A DNA stretch of 64,000 nt from Colias croceus (taxonomy: Eukaryota > Arthropoda > Insecta > Lepidoptera > Pieridae), in the NCBI RefSeq assembly GCF_905220415.1, contig NC_059562.1, positions 79,501 to 143,500 of the forward strand, written 5' to 3'. A program made the position numbers and the translations under genes. This document shows, piece by piece, positions 55,069 through 64,000 of this stretch (its first letter is position 1; each line of letters opens with the position of its first letter). Below the pieces are notes generated by a model. That model saw only the letters and a program-made list of their open reading frames with translations. It did not search any database and was not told the origin of the DNA.

Positions 55069-56129
55069 ATATATTAGGATTTAAAAGCTAGTTAATAATA
55101 AATCAGAAGATGTGAACTACTGCGGATCAACTCTATGTCACTCTACTATTTGCCAAAATATTACTGTAACTACAGCAATATTATAATATGTGGCTATATT
55201 TCTTATCTTACACCTGTATTTTATAATATAACAAACAACTTTCCAACTATTCTCGAATTTTCGTTAACAATTTCAACTCAGTTCAAAAATATGCGCAATT
55301 AAATACAATGTTTCATGCATGTTAACAAGCTATCGACGATAATATTCAAATTATCAGTTGCATTATCGAAGTTGAAAATTGGGCAGATTGCGAAATGTTA
55401 ATAATTTCACAGGAAAGATCGGCTGATAGTAAAGCGATCGTTTAGTAACGAGTTGGTTGTGGCCTGTGACGATACTGATGCGATTTTTGCTTTTGTAAGG
55501 TAATTTTGTATAATGCGTGATGTTATCGGATTCCAGGAACTTGGTTAGGTTTTTAAGGAACATATTTTCGTGTTCAGTTCGACCTTCGATAAATTTGTCT
55601 CACTTTATTATGCTTTTTACCTACCTACATACTAAAAACTACATAACTAGGTATATGTATATAATATATATGTATTCGTATATATAATATGTACTTACTC
55701 GTGTAGGTAGATAATATATCTACTATTTTATTTACGTTTGAACGTAAATTATTTTTACAGTTCAACTTTTTATGTCAGCGTGTCAAATTGAATGAACGCA
55801 TTTAAAATACTTAACATTTCACCAGTACACAGACAGACTGAATATCATTTAATATGTATAGTACTAAAAAAATGCTTTTACGTGCATTTTTGTTCGTTAA
55901 TGAACACTAATTTTTATTTATGTAGAGAAGTTTGACTGTATTTTTGGTCACAATTTACTTAAATATTAAAATATATTTGCCAAAAAGTTCACTTTTAATG
56001 AGAAGGGTATGTTAATGTTTCCTCATAAGCTCTAATTCAGAAACAGTATTATATGACAAAGTTGACCGCTTGGCTCATGGAAAAAGTAAAATCACACATA
56101 AAATGTTGAAGCATGGTGTTTTATAACAA
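55069..56129. other. Non-coding stretch
   Basis: Nothing supported. It includes an AT-rich (TATA)n tract near 55,655-55,725. Confidence 0.5.
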
Positions 56130-56324
56130 TCTATACTAATATTATAAAGCTGAAGAGTTTGTTCGTTTGTTTGAACGCGCTAATCTCAGGAACTACTGCT
56201 CCGATTTGAAAAATTGTTTCGGCGTTAGATAGCCCATTTATCGAGGAAGGTCATAGGCTATATATCATCAGGCTAAGACCAACGGGAGCGGAGCAATGCG
56301 GGTGAAACCGCGCGGCACAGTTAG
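56130..56324 (+). mobile_element. Non-autonomous Helitron, Lep1-like (mutated end)
   Basis: It starts TCTATACTAATATTATAAAG after A and carries the standard body and hairpin GCGGGTGAAACCGCGC. The terminal CTAG reads TTAG, so the 3' end is mutated. T follows. Confidence 0.72.
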
Positions 56325-56553
56325 TTAAAAGGTATAATAATATGATAATTTTGAAAATTTGTGTTTTCCACCTCAGAGGATCGTTTGATTAATAGTAATC
56401 GTATCATGCAAATTAGTAGGCTTGATTATAATGTTCATATTTATTCGAACAATCACCAAATTTACCTAAAACTCTACATTATTCGAATAAACCGGTCTGC
56501 AATTAACCCATTATAATTAACCTTATTAATACTTTACTACAGTAGAATTAAAA

Positions 56554-56755
56554 TCTATACTGTTAATATTATAAAGCTGAAGAGTTTGTTTGTTTGAACG
56601 CGCTTATCTCAAGAACTACTGGTCCGATATAAAAAAAATATTTCGGTGTTAGAAAGCCCATTTATCGAGGAAGAAAGGAGGAAGGAGGCTATATATCATC
56701 ACGCTAAGGCCAAAAAGAGCGGAGTACTGCGGGTAAAACCGCGGGGCATAGCTAG
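56554..56755 (+). mobile_element. Non-autonomous Helitron, Lep1-like
   Basis: TCTATACTGTTAATATTATAAA start after A, hairpin GCGGGTAAAACCGC, CTAG end before T. A local purine expansion (GAGGAAGAAAGGAGGAAGGAGG region, about 56,668-56,690) is peculiar to this copy. It lies 230 bp from the previous one in the same orientation. Confidence 0.72.
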
Positions 56756-59679
56756 TAATTAATAAACATGGTAAAAATTAATATGTCTTTAGACTATCTT
56801 TCTCGAAGCATGCCACAGATAACTTATCGTATTGACTCCCACTCTTGATCCAAAATAACCTCATTAAAATGCAAAGAAGTCGGTAATTAATTATTGGAGG
56901 CGGGCCCATACATCTGAGCCGGGACTTATTTAGAGGTAACTTGATACTACAATACGAAGATACGAGTAACGGTGAAAATGTTTTGCTTTAGAAGTATTTG
57001 TCATTTGTTTTTTCTGTACCTTTTTGGTATTGAAACTTTGATATTATTAAATTGTATAGTCTGCACCTTTTTACCTTGAATATTATACTCGTACACACAT
57101 TCTTATAGTGACTTTTGGGTATGATTATAAGAATTTTGAAAAGAAGATTAGGTACAATTTTATAACCGATTCATTGAGACTTAAAGGCAAAAATATTGGC
57201 ATTAACAAAAAGTACATTATGTACAGTTTACTTAAATGACTAAACATAATAGAAGTTTATTTCAAACAGCTATAGAAAAAAGTTTAGAAAAATGTTCATC
57301 CCTTTATTCTATCCACACGTTTAATAATTTCTATACAAACGTGAATAAACTAAACGTCTCGACACATTTCATATGCATCCTACGTCATAAACTTATTCGC
57401 GATATTTTTCATCGTAAAATGCAGCCCTTCGCTGGAATATTACTTATTCTGAGGATAAATGTTATTATAAATAAAGCGTGTATTAATATTGGAGTCTGGG
57501 GATATGGAAACGTGTTCAGCATGATGCTTTCGTCGTGATTAGCGTTTTAAATTACGAATTGGTTCATAATAAAATAGCTTTCAAATATTATTCACTGCGG
57601 TAATGTTAAAAGTAAACATGTCAACAATAACGCAAACTAAAATATACCTGAAATAAAATTAGATACCTGATGAACAGAGTAAAGTATTAACAAAATACAA
57701 TTAGCGAAATTATCTCTAAAATCTCTACCAGATTGCTTAATTACCCATGAAATTAATTAATGTCCAACTTAAAATTGGACTTGGTAACTAGCAGCATTGC
57801 TTTTAATCAAGTTATTATTAGAATAAGTATATCGTGTATGATAGTCAAAGCTTATTTTAATCTAGACATCTCTATATCTGAAATTATAAACAAATTATAA
57901 TACGTTTAAATATTATTTAATTCGGCGAGATAGCTGTAACAAACAGGTAAAACTAATTAGTATCACAATAATTAGCTAAACAATGTAATTCCACATTCTG
58001 CAAGCCGAATGAAAATGTATGATTATGTGTATTCCCTTCTGTACGCGTATTTCTGCAAATTTGGTAATACGTATTTAACTAATATGCTATTAAACATACA
58101 TTTTGACTATGATTTTACATGAAACTTACATATTAGGTAAGTAACTACTAAGTATAGTACATATTATACGTAATTAAAAGTGTATAGAATGTTTTACAAA
58201 ATGTGTTGTAGATTGGTCGACTTTTGTTTAAAAACTTTGCACAACGTCTATATTCAAAAAGAAATATCGTCAATGATCATTTAATAATAATAAATATAAA
58301 ACATTCGCTGATTATATTAAAATTTAAATAATCAATGCATTAAGTGCTTCATATATCTCGTATTTTAGCGTTTAACATTAAACAGGCAAATCGACTTTAA
58401 TGGAAACTAAAAGAATTTGATCAAAACAAAATATAAATAGCTATGTTAAATTATAGCATCGTAAAATTATGGAAAGATCGCGTGTGGTCCGACACACATC
58501 TATGTTTATGTGATCTGTTAACCTATTTCACTATGTTATACATTGCCGTTTATATGATAAGCCTGTATAATGTTGTTCATATTAAAGCGGTAATGTACTT
58601 AATGTATTAAAAAGCGGCCGATCGCTAATGATGATAGTATTAACAGCTGATTGAACTCGTTTAGTTTTTATCGTTAAATGGAAAATATAAAAGCGAAGCT
58701 ATTTTATGCTGTCGCAGGTTTTTTTAATTTCGTATTCTGCACAATTCACATTGGATATTTTAGATTTTTATTGACAAAATGTGGTTCACCCACGTTTAGT
58801 CCGTTATTTTGTTGATTTATTTAAGCGTGAAACGTCCTTGATGTTGTCAGGTGAAGCTGATCTTTTTATTGTTTTGCAAACGTTATCGAGAATGTAATAA
58901 TATTTACTTACCGTTTTCCTTAACGGATTTGGGAGCTTTACATGTTTTGTAGCTTTCGCCTGCGGTTTCATCGGCATGAAGTAAGTAGTTTATGTGTTTA
59001 TTCAGCCTAAAGATTATTTCTGCGCCAAATTTATTTCAAATGCGATCAACTATTTCTGCGTTAGAGACAAACATTTATCCATTATCAAGCTCGCATTTAT
59101 CACTATAGGTAATCTATGTATTTATCTAACTTGTATAATTATGTTTCAACTCTTATCATTACTTTTATTTGATTTATTTGAACACTGAAATAAAAATTGA
59201 TCTCTCTTTTGTCCAGGAAATAAACCCCAAAACGTCTCGAAAACTTATTAGGAGTCTAATACTAGATAAAAATACAGGTGTCGGAAAGATCTAACGCCCT
59301 GTTATCTGTAACGGAAGCAATTTAAGGTGAAATGAGACCCAAAACAGACGTTTCGAGCTCACGGAGAATTAATTTTTTTCTTCCAAAACTACCAATTTGA
59401 TTTTTTTTATTTATGGATTTATTTAATTAAAGAGTTTGTCTAGTGACGTGCGGGAACCGAAACACGATTGAAAGAATTTGCCTCGATAGAAAAACGTTGT
59501 GAAGTTTCCTAAAAATTAAACGGTCAATCAATTTCATTTGGACAATAGTAAAGTAATATCAATGAAACTTTATCCACATCCACTTCCATTCAATTCTTGA
59601 GAGACGTGCGGGATTAGATTTTACATTTAATACATCAGTAATTTTAAAAAAATATATTTATAAATTATTAGCACAAAAT
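56756..59679. other. Non-coding stretch
   Basis: No gene called. The 100-codon + frame at 57,236-57,538 and the 64-codon frame at 58,994-59,188 have no recognisable domain. The DNA is AT-rich throughout. Confidence 0.45.
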
Positions 59680-59926
59680 TGCGCGTAGGCCGGTCGCTTC
59701 AGCCGTTCTGCCTCCTGTTAGTCGACGCTAACGCGTCTTAGAGAGCAGTCCTGTACAACTTTTTCGCGCGGTGCCGTTGTCTACTCGCATACGTGATTTA
59801 GTGTTAGTGATACTAAAGTTTTTCATAAACATGGTGAATTTTGGTGGCCAAAACATTGATGGTGAGAACATTAGGAAGAAAATGTTGCGAAGGCAGGTGA
59901 AAAAACTAGTTATTGAACCCAAATAG
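59680..59926 (+). promoter_or_regulatory. Candidate promoter and first coding exon or small ORF
   Basis: A CpG-richer stretch (GCGCGTAGGCCGGTCGC, GTCGACGCTAACGCGTC) is followed by an initiator-like GCAGTCCTG near 59,745 and an ~85-nt leader. Then comes AAACATGG at 59,831, a good start context. The frame reads MVNFGGQNIDGENIRKKMLR and stops at TAG 59,926, or exits at CAG|GTGAAA near 59,896. It may be a host first exon or the 5' end of a non-LTR element. I recognise neither. Confidence 0.3.
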
Positions 59927-60130
59927 GTAATTTTGATGTTTATCATGCTTATTTATATTTATTATGTCTTTCGGCCGCTACAAGTCCAAAGATTTCAACT
60001 TTCAATATATTGATTATGTACTAGGTATATTTACAAGTCTAATTTGAGAAACGCATAAATCAAAATTTGAAAGTTATTTTTACTTGTAATAATTAGTAAT
60101 AAATATTATTTTAATTTTTTGGAGTAATAT

Positions 60131-60315
60131 GAATGAATGAATGAATGAATGAAAAATACTTTATTGTACACCAGACATGATACATTTTATAAACTTAACA
60201 ACAAATTAACCAATGTACAGTAGGCGGCCTTATCGCTGGCAGCGATCTCTACCAGGCAACCCAAAAAAGACGAGGAAAATAGTTAAATTAATCGAGGTGG
60301 TGCATAATAAATAAA
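60131..60315 (-). mobile_element. 3' fragment of a CR1/L2-like non-LTR retrotransposon
   Basis: On the - strand: GTGCACC...TCGAT, GGTTGCCTGGTAGAGATCGC, TGCCAGCGATAAGGCCGCC, AATAAAG, then (ATTC)n. It matches the 3' end of the element at 45.7-48.1 kb but with a diverged spacer, so it is a related family. Only the 3' UTR is left. Confidence 0.75.
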
Positions 60316-60802
60316 AGTGCATAAGTGTAATATGTTTACTAAGTCTGAATTGAGCAACGCACAAATCAAGATTTTATAATTTTATGCACTCCGTCTTTAT
60401 TTTTTTTTATAATTTTATTTATTATTGGTATAGATAAGTAATGTTTTAGTTATTTTTTGAGATTTCATCTTCCAATAAATATTACTGATTTGTGTATGTA
60501 TGTTTATTTCTAACAGCGAAGCGCGACGAGCAAGAGACATATTTATTTACGGAATAAGGTGAAGAAGAAAAAATGAAAGTCGTATCAAGAAGATAAACAT
60601 TGGAACAATAAAATAGTACCAAAACCAGCATTCGAAAATATCTGTTATGTTATGTTATATTATATAATATATCAAATGTCAAAATTCTATCTTATTATAT
60701 ATCATATATCTGATATTAAATATATCAAAATGTCGGATATATTTATTAAAAAAAATCAAATTTGTAAATAATATTTTTTTGTTATTGATTTTTTCAATAA
60801 AT

Positions 60803-61548
60803 ATGAGGTAAAAATGTACTTTAAGGGCCGTTGAGTTGGGCAACCAAAATTTTCTTGGAGAAAGGTCTATGCCTAAGTAACTTACCCGTAAAATCTTAAC
60901 CTGCGGATATTTATAGTTTTTTAGAAATTAATTATTAAAGTTTCATAATTTTTCATACAATTTCGAGTAACCATCTTGACATTTGTTTTTTTTTTGTTGC
61001 GTTTCGTTACCTATGTACGTACGTTTTAACCTACGTAGTTTTTTTTGTTTGAGTGGGAATCGCCCTAAAGTCGCTTCTGGCACTCGCAGGCCGCTACCGC
61101 GGCACGCTCGCTTCGCTCGCTCGGCTCGTGCGGCAGTTCAAGAGTTAACCTAACACGCTCGTCGCTTCGCTCCTCGCTACCTATTTGAATACTAAAAGTA
61201 AAAGTTAATCGATTTTAAAAACTGAAGCAAGTGAGCTATAAAAATAACTATAAAATTGTTATAAAAACAATTTTATTTTGGCTAAAAACATTGAATAACA
61301 TGTAAATTAATTAAATTCATGGGTATAAGAGTTGTATTTGCAAAAACGAAACGCAACAAAAAAAACAAATGTCAAGATGGTTGCTCGAAATTGTATGAAA
61401 AATTATGAAAATTTAATAATTAATTTCTAAAAAACTATAAATCTCCGCATGTTAAGATTTTACGGGTCAGTTACTTAGGCATAGACCTTCGCCCAAAAAA
61501 ATTTTGGTTGACCAACTCGACGGCACTTAAAGTACATTTTAGCCAAAT
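60803..61548. mobile_element. Fold-back element with ~205-bp inverted arms
   Basis: 60,803-61,008 and 61,336-61,548 are imperfect inverted copies. Shared text includes TGTACTTTAAG, GGTCTATGCCTAAGTAACT, CCCGTAAAATCTTAAC and CATCTTGACATTTGTTTTTT. The ~330-bp centre holds GCGGCACGCTCGCTTCGCTC and related CpG-rich repeats. No ORF. Transcription would give a long hairpin RNA. The class (MITE or fold-back) and target duplication are not determined. Confidence 0.75.
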
Positions 61549-62193
61549 ATGATATATATTATGTAAAAAAAAACCAAACGTAAATAGCGTCTATTATGTA
61601 CTTTTATTATCATATTGTACGTAAAGTCCCCACGACGAAAAACTGTAAATTTTGTTTACAAAGATTTTCAAATAACTTACATAGGTAGCGACAATTCTAA
61701 CAATAACAAATCATTTCATCATAAAATAAATTAGTCGCAAGCTCACTTTTTGTAACCAGACTTGTACCAATAAAAAATCGACCTTCGTGCAAAGGAACAA
61801 AGGTCGTTTTTCTAGTCCGATGGGTCCGGCAACGAAAAGACGTTGCCGGATCGCTTTACTCGGCTTCAACCGCGCGAATATAAGAATTTAAGTAAAGTTC
61901 ATTGAACCTCCGTTAGTTCCGTATGTTTCCGTCATCTATTCAGTTGTGTGGCATGGCGAGGGGATTTTCGTGAAGCGTCCCGCGCGCTCTTATGCTCCAC
62001 CCAAGGGGCGTAGCCCAAAAGGTGCACAAACACGATTGTATTTCGTCTTAAACGCAGGTCGAAATAAAACGCAGTTTAATGGCATTTAAACGTGTTTTAT
62101 TTAGTATTTCAGCCGCAAGCGAATTCACAACGCGCGTGGCGTGACAAATGTTTTGATTCCACAAAATATGAAGCCTACGTTATCTAGAATATT
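61549..62193. other. Non-coding, GC-richer stretch with tandem hairpins
   Basis: Two adjacent inverted repeats occur. CGACCTT/AAGGTCG (61,779-61,806) sits within AAAAA/TTTTT flanks. TCCGGCAACG/CGTTGCCGGA (61,825-61,850) is a perfect 10-bp stem with a 6-nt loop. Around 61,960-62,010 the CpG-rich text (AAGCGTCCCGCGCGCTC) suggests a regulatory or formerly transcribed region. No gene called. Confidence 0.45.
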
Positions 62194-62918
62194 AAGAGGG
62201 CTTATTCAATTTAACGCAAGTCAAAATCTCCGCGATCTATTACGATAGATCGCGGCTTGCGCTATCCTTTTACTATGAACAGCATAGGTCCACAGGAGAG
62301 CGCCGAGCAACATGTCCTCTCTCTGGAAAGGCTCGCTGCCGACTGATTTTATTCGGGTCGCGCGCAGTGTTTTATAGTACTTTAAAAAAAATTGTAGAAA
62401 AATAATAGAGGTACCTTAGTTGATTTTTTAAATTTTATCTTATAAGTAAGACGTTCTTTTATTGCAATATGTATAAATTATATTCAACTAAGTCAAATAT
62501 CTTGGTGAAAATTATCATTTTGTCGACTATAATTTCTAAAAAAATTCACATTGTTCGGATTTTAATTTCGTAAGTTAGGAGTCCAAAATAAAAAAATCTT
62601 TTAACTAACTATTTTAATAAGGATTTTTGCAGTTAGTTAAAAAAAAATGTGTGTTAGATCTGTCAGCAATTTCAGATATTTTTAGCTTCGAAATTGACAC
62701 TAAAAGTGAAATCAAGTAATCATCGGCTCAGTTATCTTGATGGTATTCACAAATACTGTATTAATTGAAATAAACTCTTAACTAACTATATAGACAATAA
62801 AATTTCCTAAAATTATTAGTAATTCATATGTTTGTAAGATAAGTGGTTGATGGACAATCTGGTTTGGAAAATCACATATTTGAGCCAAACAGCGCACGGA
62901 CCGCGTACACGGCCTTAA
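62194..62918. repeat. 725-bp duplicated block, copy B
   Basis: By eye identical to 41,917-42,641. Here TTAA flanks both ends (62,192-62,195 and 62,915-62,918), which would fit a piggyBac-like target. Copy A has TTAA only on the right, so the true boundaries are ambiguous. Confidence 0.8.
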
Positions 62919-63039
62919 GAAATTTGGTATTTCAACAGTTCTTTGATTAATTATCCTTTTATATTTTTCAAATGAAAACATAATATTATCCGGTAAAGAT
63001 GCAAGGTATGTAGTAGGGTTGTAACGGAGGCCTTCTTAG

Positions 63040-63115
63040 CGGAGGCGGAGGCGGATGCGGAGGTAAAGAGGTTCGCCTCCGCGGATGCGGAGGTTAACGG
63101 AGGCGGAGGCGGAGG
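63040..63115. repeat. GCGGAG/GGAGGC subterminal array, left
   Basis: Irregular tandem GCGGAGGCGGAG and GCGGATGCGGAG units near the left hAT end. A similar array at 63,928-63,990 mirrors it at the right end. Subterminal repeats in hAT elements often bind the transposase. Confidence 0.7.
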
Positions 63116-63178
63116 TGAAATTTGTTGGGAAAATATAAATAAATTTATGATTAATAGAGTCAGCAACATTTATTTATA

Positions 63179-63372
63179 TCCATACTTACTAATATTATAA
63201 ACGCGAAAGTAACTCTGTCTGTCTGTCTGTTACTCAATCACGCCTAAACTACTGAGTACTGAACCAATTTGCATGGAATTTGGTATGGAGATATTTTGAT
63301 ACCCGAGAAAGGACATAGGCCACCTTTTATTGTGAAATATGTACCACGGGCGAAGCCGGGGCGGACCACTAG
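63179..63372 (+). mobile_element. Non-autonomous Helitron nested in the hAT element
   Basis: It starts TCCATACTTACTAATATTAT after A, carries (TCTG)n, and ends GGGCGAAGCCGGGGCGGACCACTAG before T. It belongs to the microsatellite-bearing Lep1/MINIME type. It inserted after the hAT element, since hAT sequence continues on both sides. Confidence 0.7.
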
Positions 63373-63418
63373 TTATATAATAATGTGTACAATTGTACAT
63401 ACATGTTCATGATTCATC

Positions 63419-63590
63419 TTAGTAATCAAAATTGACAAGAGGCAAATTATATTTTACGAACAAAAGCTTTGCGGCTTTTTCACCTTCTAAGCGGTTTCAC
63501 AAGGGTTCGTAAATTAAACCAGCAGCACAAATAACTGTTCGCTTGGCACTGAACTTGGTGGTGCCGATAAGTAAATGCGAACTATGGGAG
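63419..63590 (-). pseudogene. hAT transposase C-terminal (dimerisation) remnant
   Basis: On the - strand the frame at 63,573 reads YLSAPPSSVPSEQLF, the hallmark of the hAT C-terminal dimerisation domain, where transposase monomers pair. After a small deletion near 63,528 the reading moves to another frame, CAAGLIYEPL. It then meets an in-frame TGA and resumes NRLEGEKAAKLLFVKYN, ending PLVNFDY and TAA at 63,419. One frameshift and one stop make it dead. The catalytic part of the protein is not recognisable upstream (63,590-63,930). Confidence 0.75.
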
Positions 63591-63760
63591 CAAAAACTTT
63601 ATATTTAATGTTATATCTCCACAACATTATGGGATCTTCCTTGACGAACGAACGCTTTGACAAGTTGATTTCTGTGATTCATTCACTCACACTCCCACCA
63701 CCCACTTGGCCGTGTTCCCGCGGCTTAACCCATTTACCACCGAGCGGCCCAATGAGACCG

Positions 63761-63787
63761 AGACACAATAGATTTTCTATTGTGTCT
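63761..63787. repeat. Perfect 12-bp inverted repeat in the hAT remnant
   Basis: AGACACAATAGA, TTT, TCTATTGTGTCT. It lies within a GC-richer part of the hAT element. It may be a structural relic. Confidence 0.6.
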
Positions 63788-64000
63788 GTGACTCTGGGGG
63801 CTGGTGGGCAAACTCTCGACCATTTCACTTGAAAACACGCAGCCGAGCGGCCGCGTCGCCTAGCGTCGCTCCTTGCGCGTTGTTTGTGATCGTAAATGAA
63901 CTTCCGATATGACTCCGCATAAATATTGCGGAAGCGGATGCGGAGGCGGAGGTTAAATTCTTTGCGGAAGTTCCGGAGGCGGAGGCGGAGTTCCGTTACA

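Larger units (their letters stand above)
63014..64000 (-). mobile_element. Decayed hAT transposon, cut by the window end
   Basis: Left end TAGGGTTGTAACGGAGG. TGTAACGGA at 63,020-63,028 is the inverse of TCCGTTACA at 63,992-64,000, so the inverted terminal repeat is partly visible at both ends. Inside the ends are (GCGGAG)n-like arrays (63,040-63,115 and 63,928-63,990). The element holds a C-terminal hAT transposase pseudogene on the - strand and a nested Helitron. The last few bases of the right end lie beyond this window. Confidence 0.7.

Noticed and set aside
57236..57538. 100-codon + strand frame
   Set aside because: No recognisable motif; typical of AT-rich intergenic DNA.
62194..62918. 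Solo LTR interpretation of the 725-bp block
   Set aside because: The ends are not TG...CA and the possible target duplications of the two copies disagree in length and position.

Overview
This window looks like lepidopteran (moth or butterfly) nuclear DNA. It is AT-rich and gene-poor. It carries the repeat mix typical of that order: non-autonomous Helitrons of the Lep1 type, RTE and CR1/L2-like non-LTR retrotransposons, a BEL/Pao LTR retrotransposon and hAT debris. Short TAGGTA/TACCTA motifs are scattered throughout. There are no operons, CRISPR arrays or bacterial signals. The species cannot be named from the sequence alone.

Layout. 1-18 kb: a 100-bp hairpin element (390-489), a possible MITE (615-1351), two tRNA-Gly(GCC) genes (4089-4159, 5074-5144), a non-LTR 3' tail, several Helitron copies, and a weak TATA-plus-short-exon candidate near 15.73-15.84 kb. 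18.08-20.26 kb: a 5'-truncated RTE retrotransposon flanked by an 11-bp target duplication and broken by an 8-bp tandem duplication. 20.4-22.35 kb: the best candidates for host gene material, namely a CpG-richer promoter/first-exon candidate on the + strand and a small spliced coding candidate on the - strand. 22.4-29.7 kb: non-coding apart from a third tRNA-Gly (26601-26671).

29,749-36,552: a complete BEL/Pao retrotransposon on the - strand. Its 280-bp LTRs look identical, it has a 5-bp ATATT target duplication, and it has one intact 1726-codon gag-pol ORF. Its leader holds a tandem array in which nine perfect TGACGTCA (CRE) palindromes plus one mutant recur every 42/43 bp, close to four helical turns. 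I found no other feature in the window as unusual.

36.6-64 kb: mostly intronic or intergenic DNA. It contains more Helitrons and a 5'-truncated CR1/L2-like element (45,687-48,084) with an intact RT frame. A 725-bp sequence is present twice, apparently without change, 20,277 bp apart (41,917 and 62,194). A possible first exon lies near 59.7-59.93 kb. A fold-back element with ~205-bp inverted arms lies at 60.80-61.55 kb. A decayed hAT transposon (63,014 to beyond the window end) carries (GCGGAG)n subterminal arrays, a C-terminal transposase pseudogene and a nested Helitron.

The genes do not form a pathway. The three tRNA genes are Pol III units, and the long ORFs all belong to mobile elements. 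If the candidate exons near 15.8, 20.8, 22 and 59.8 kb are real, most of the window would be introns and flanks of larger host genes.
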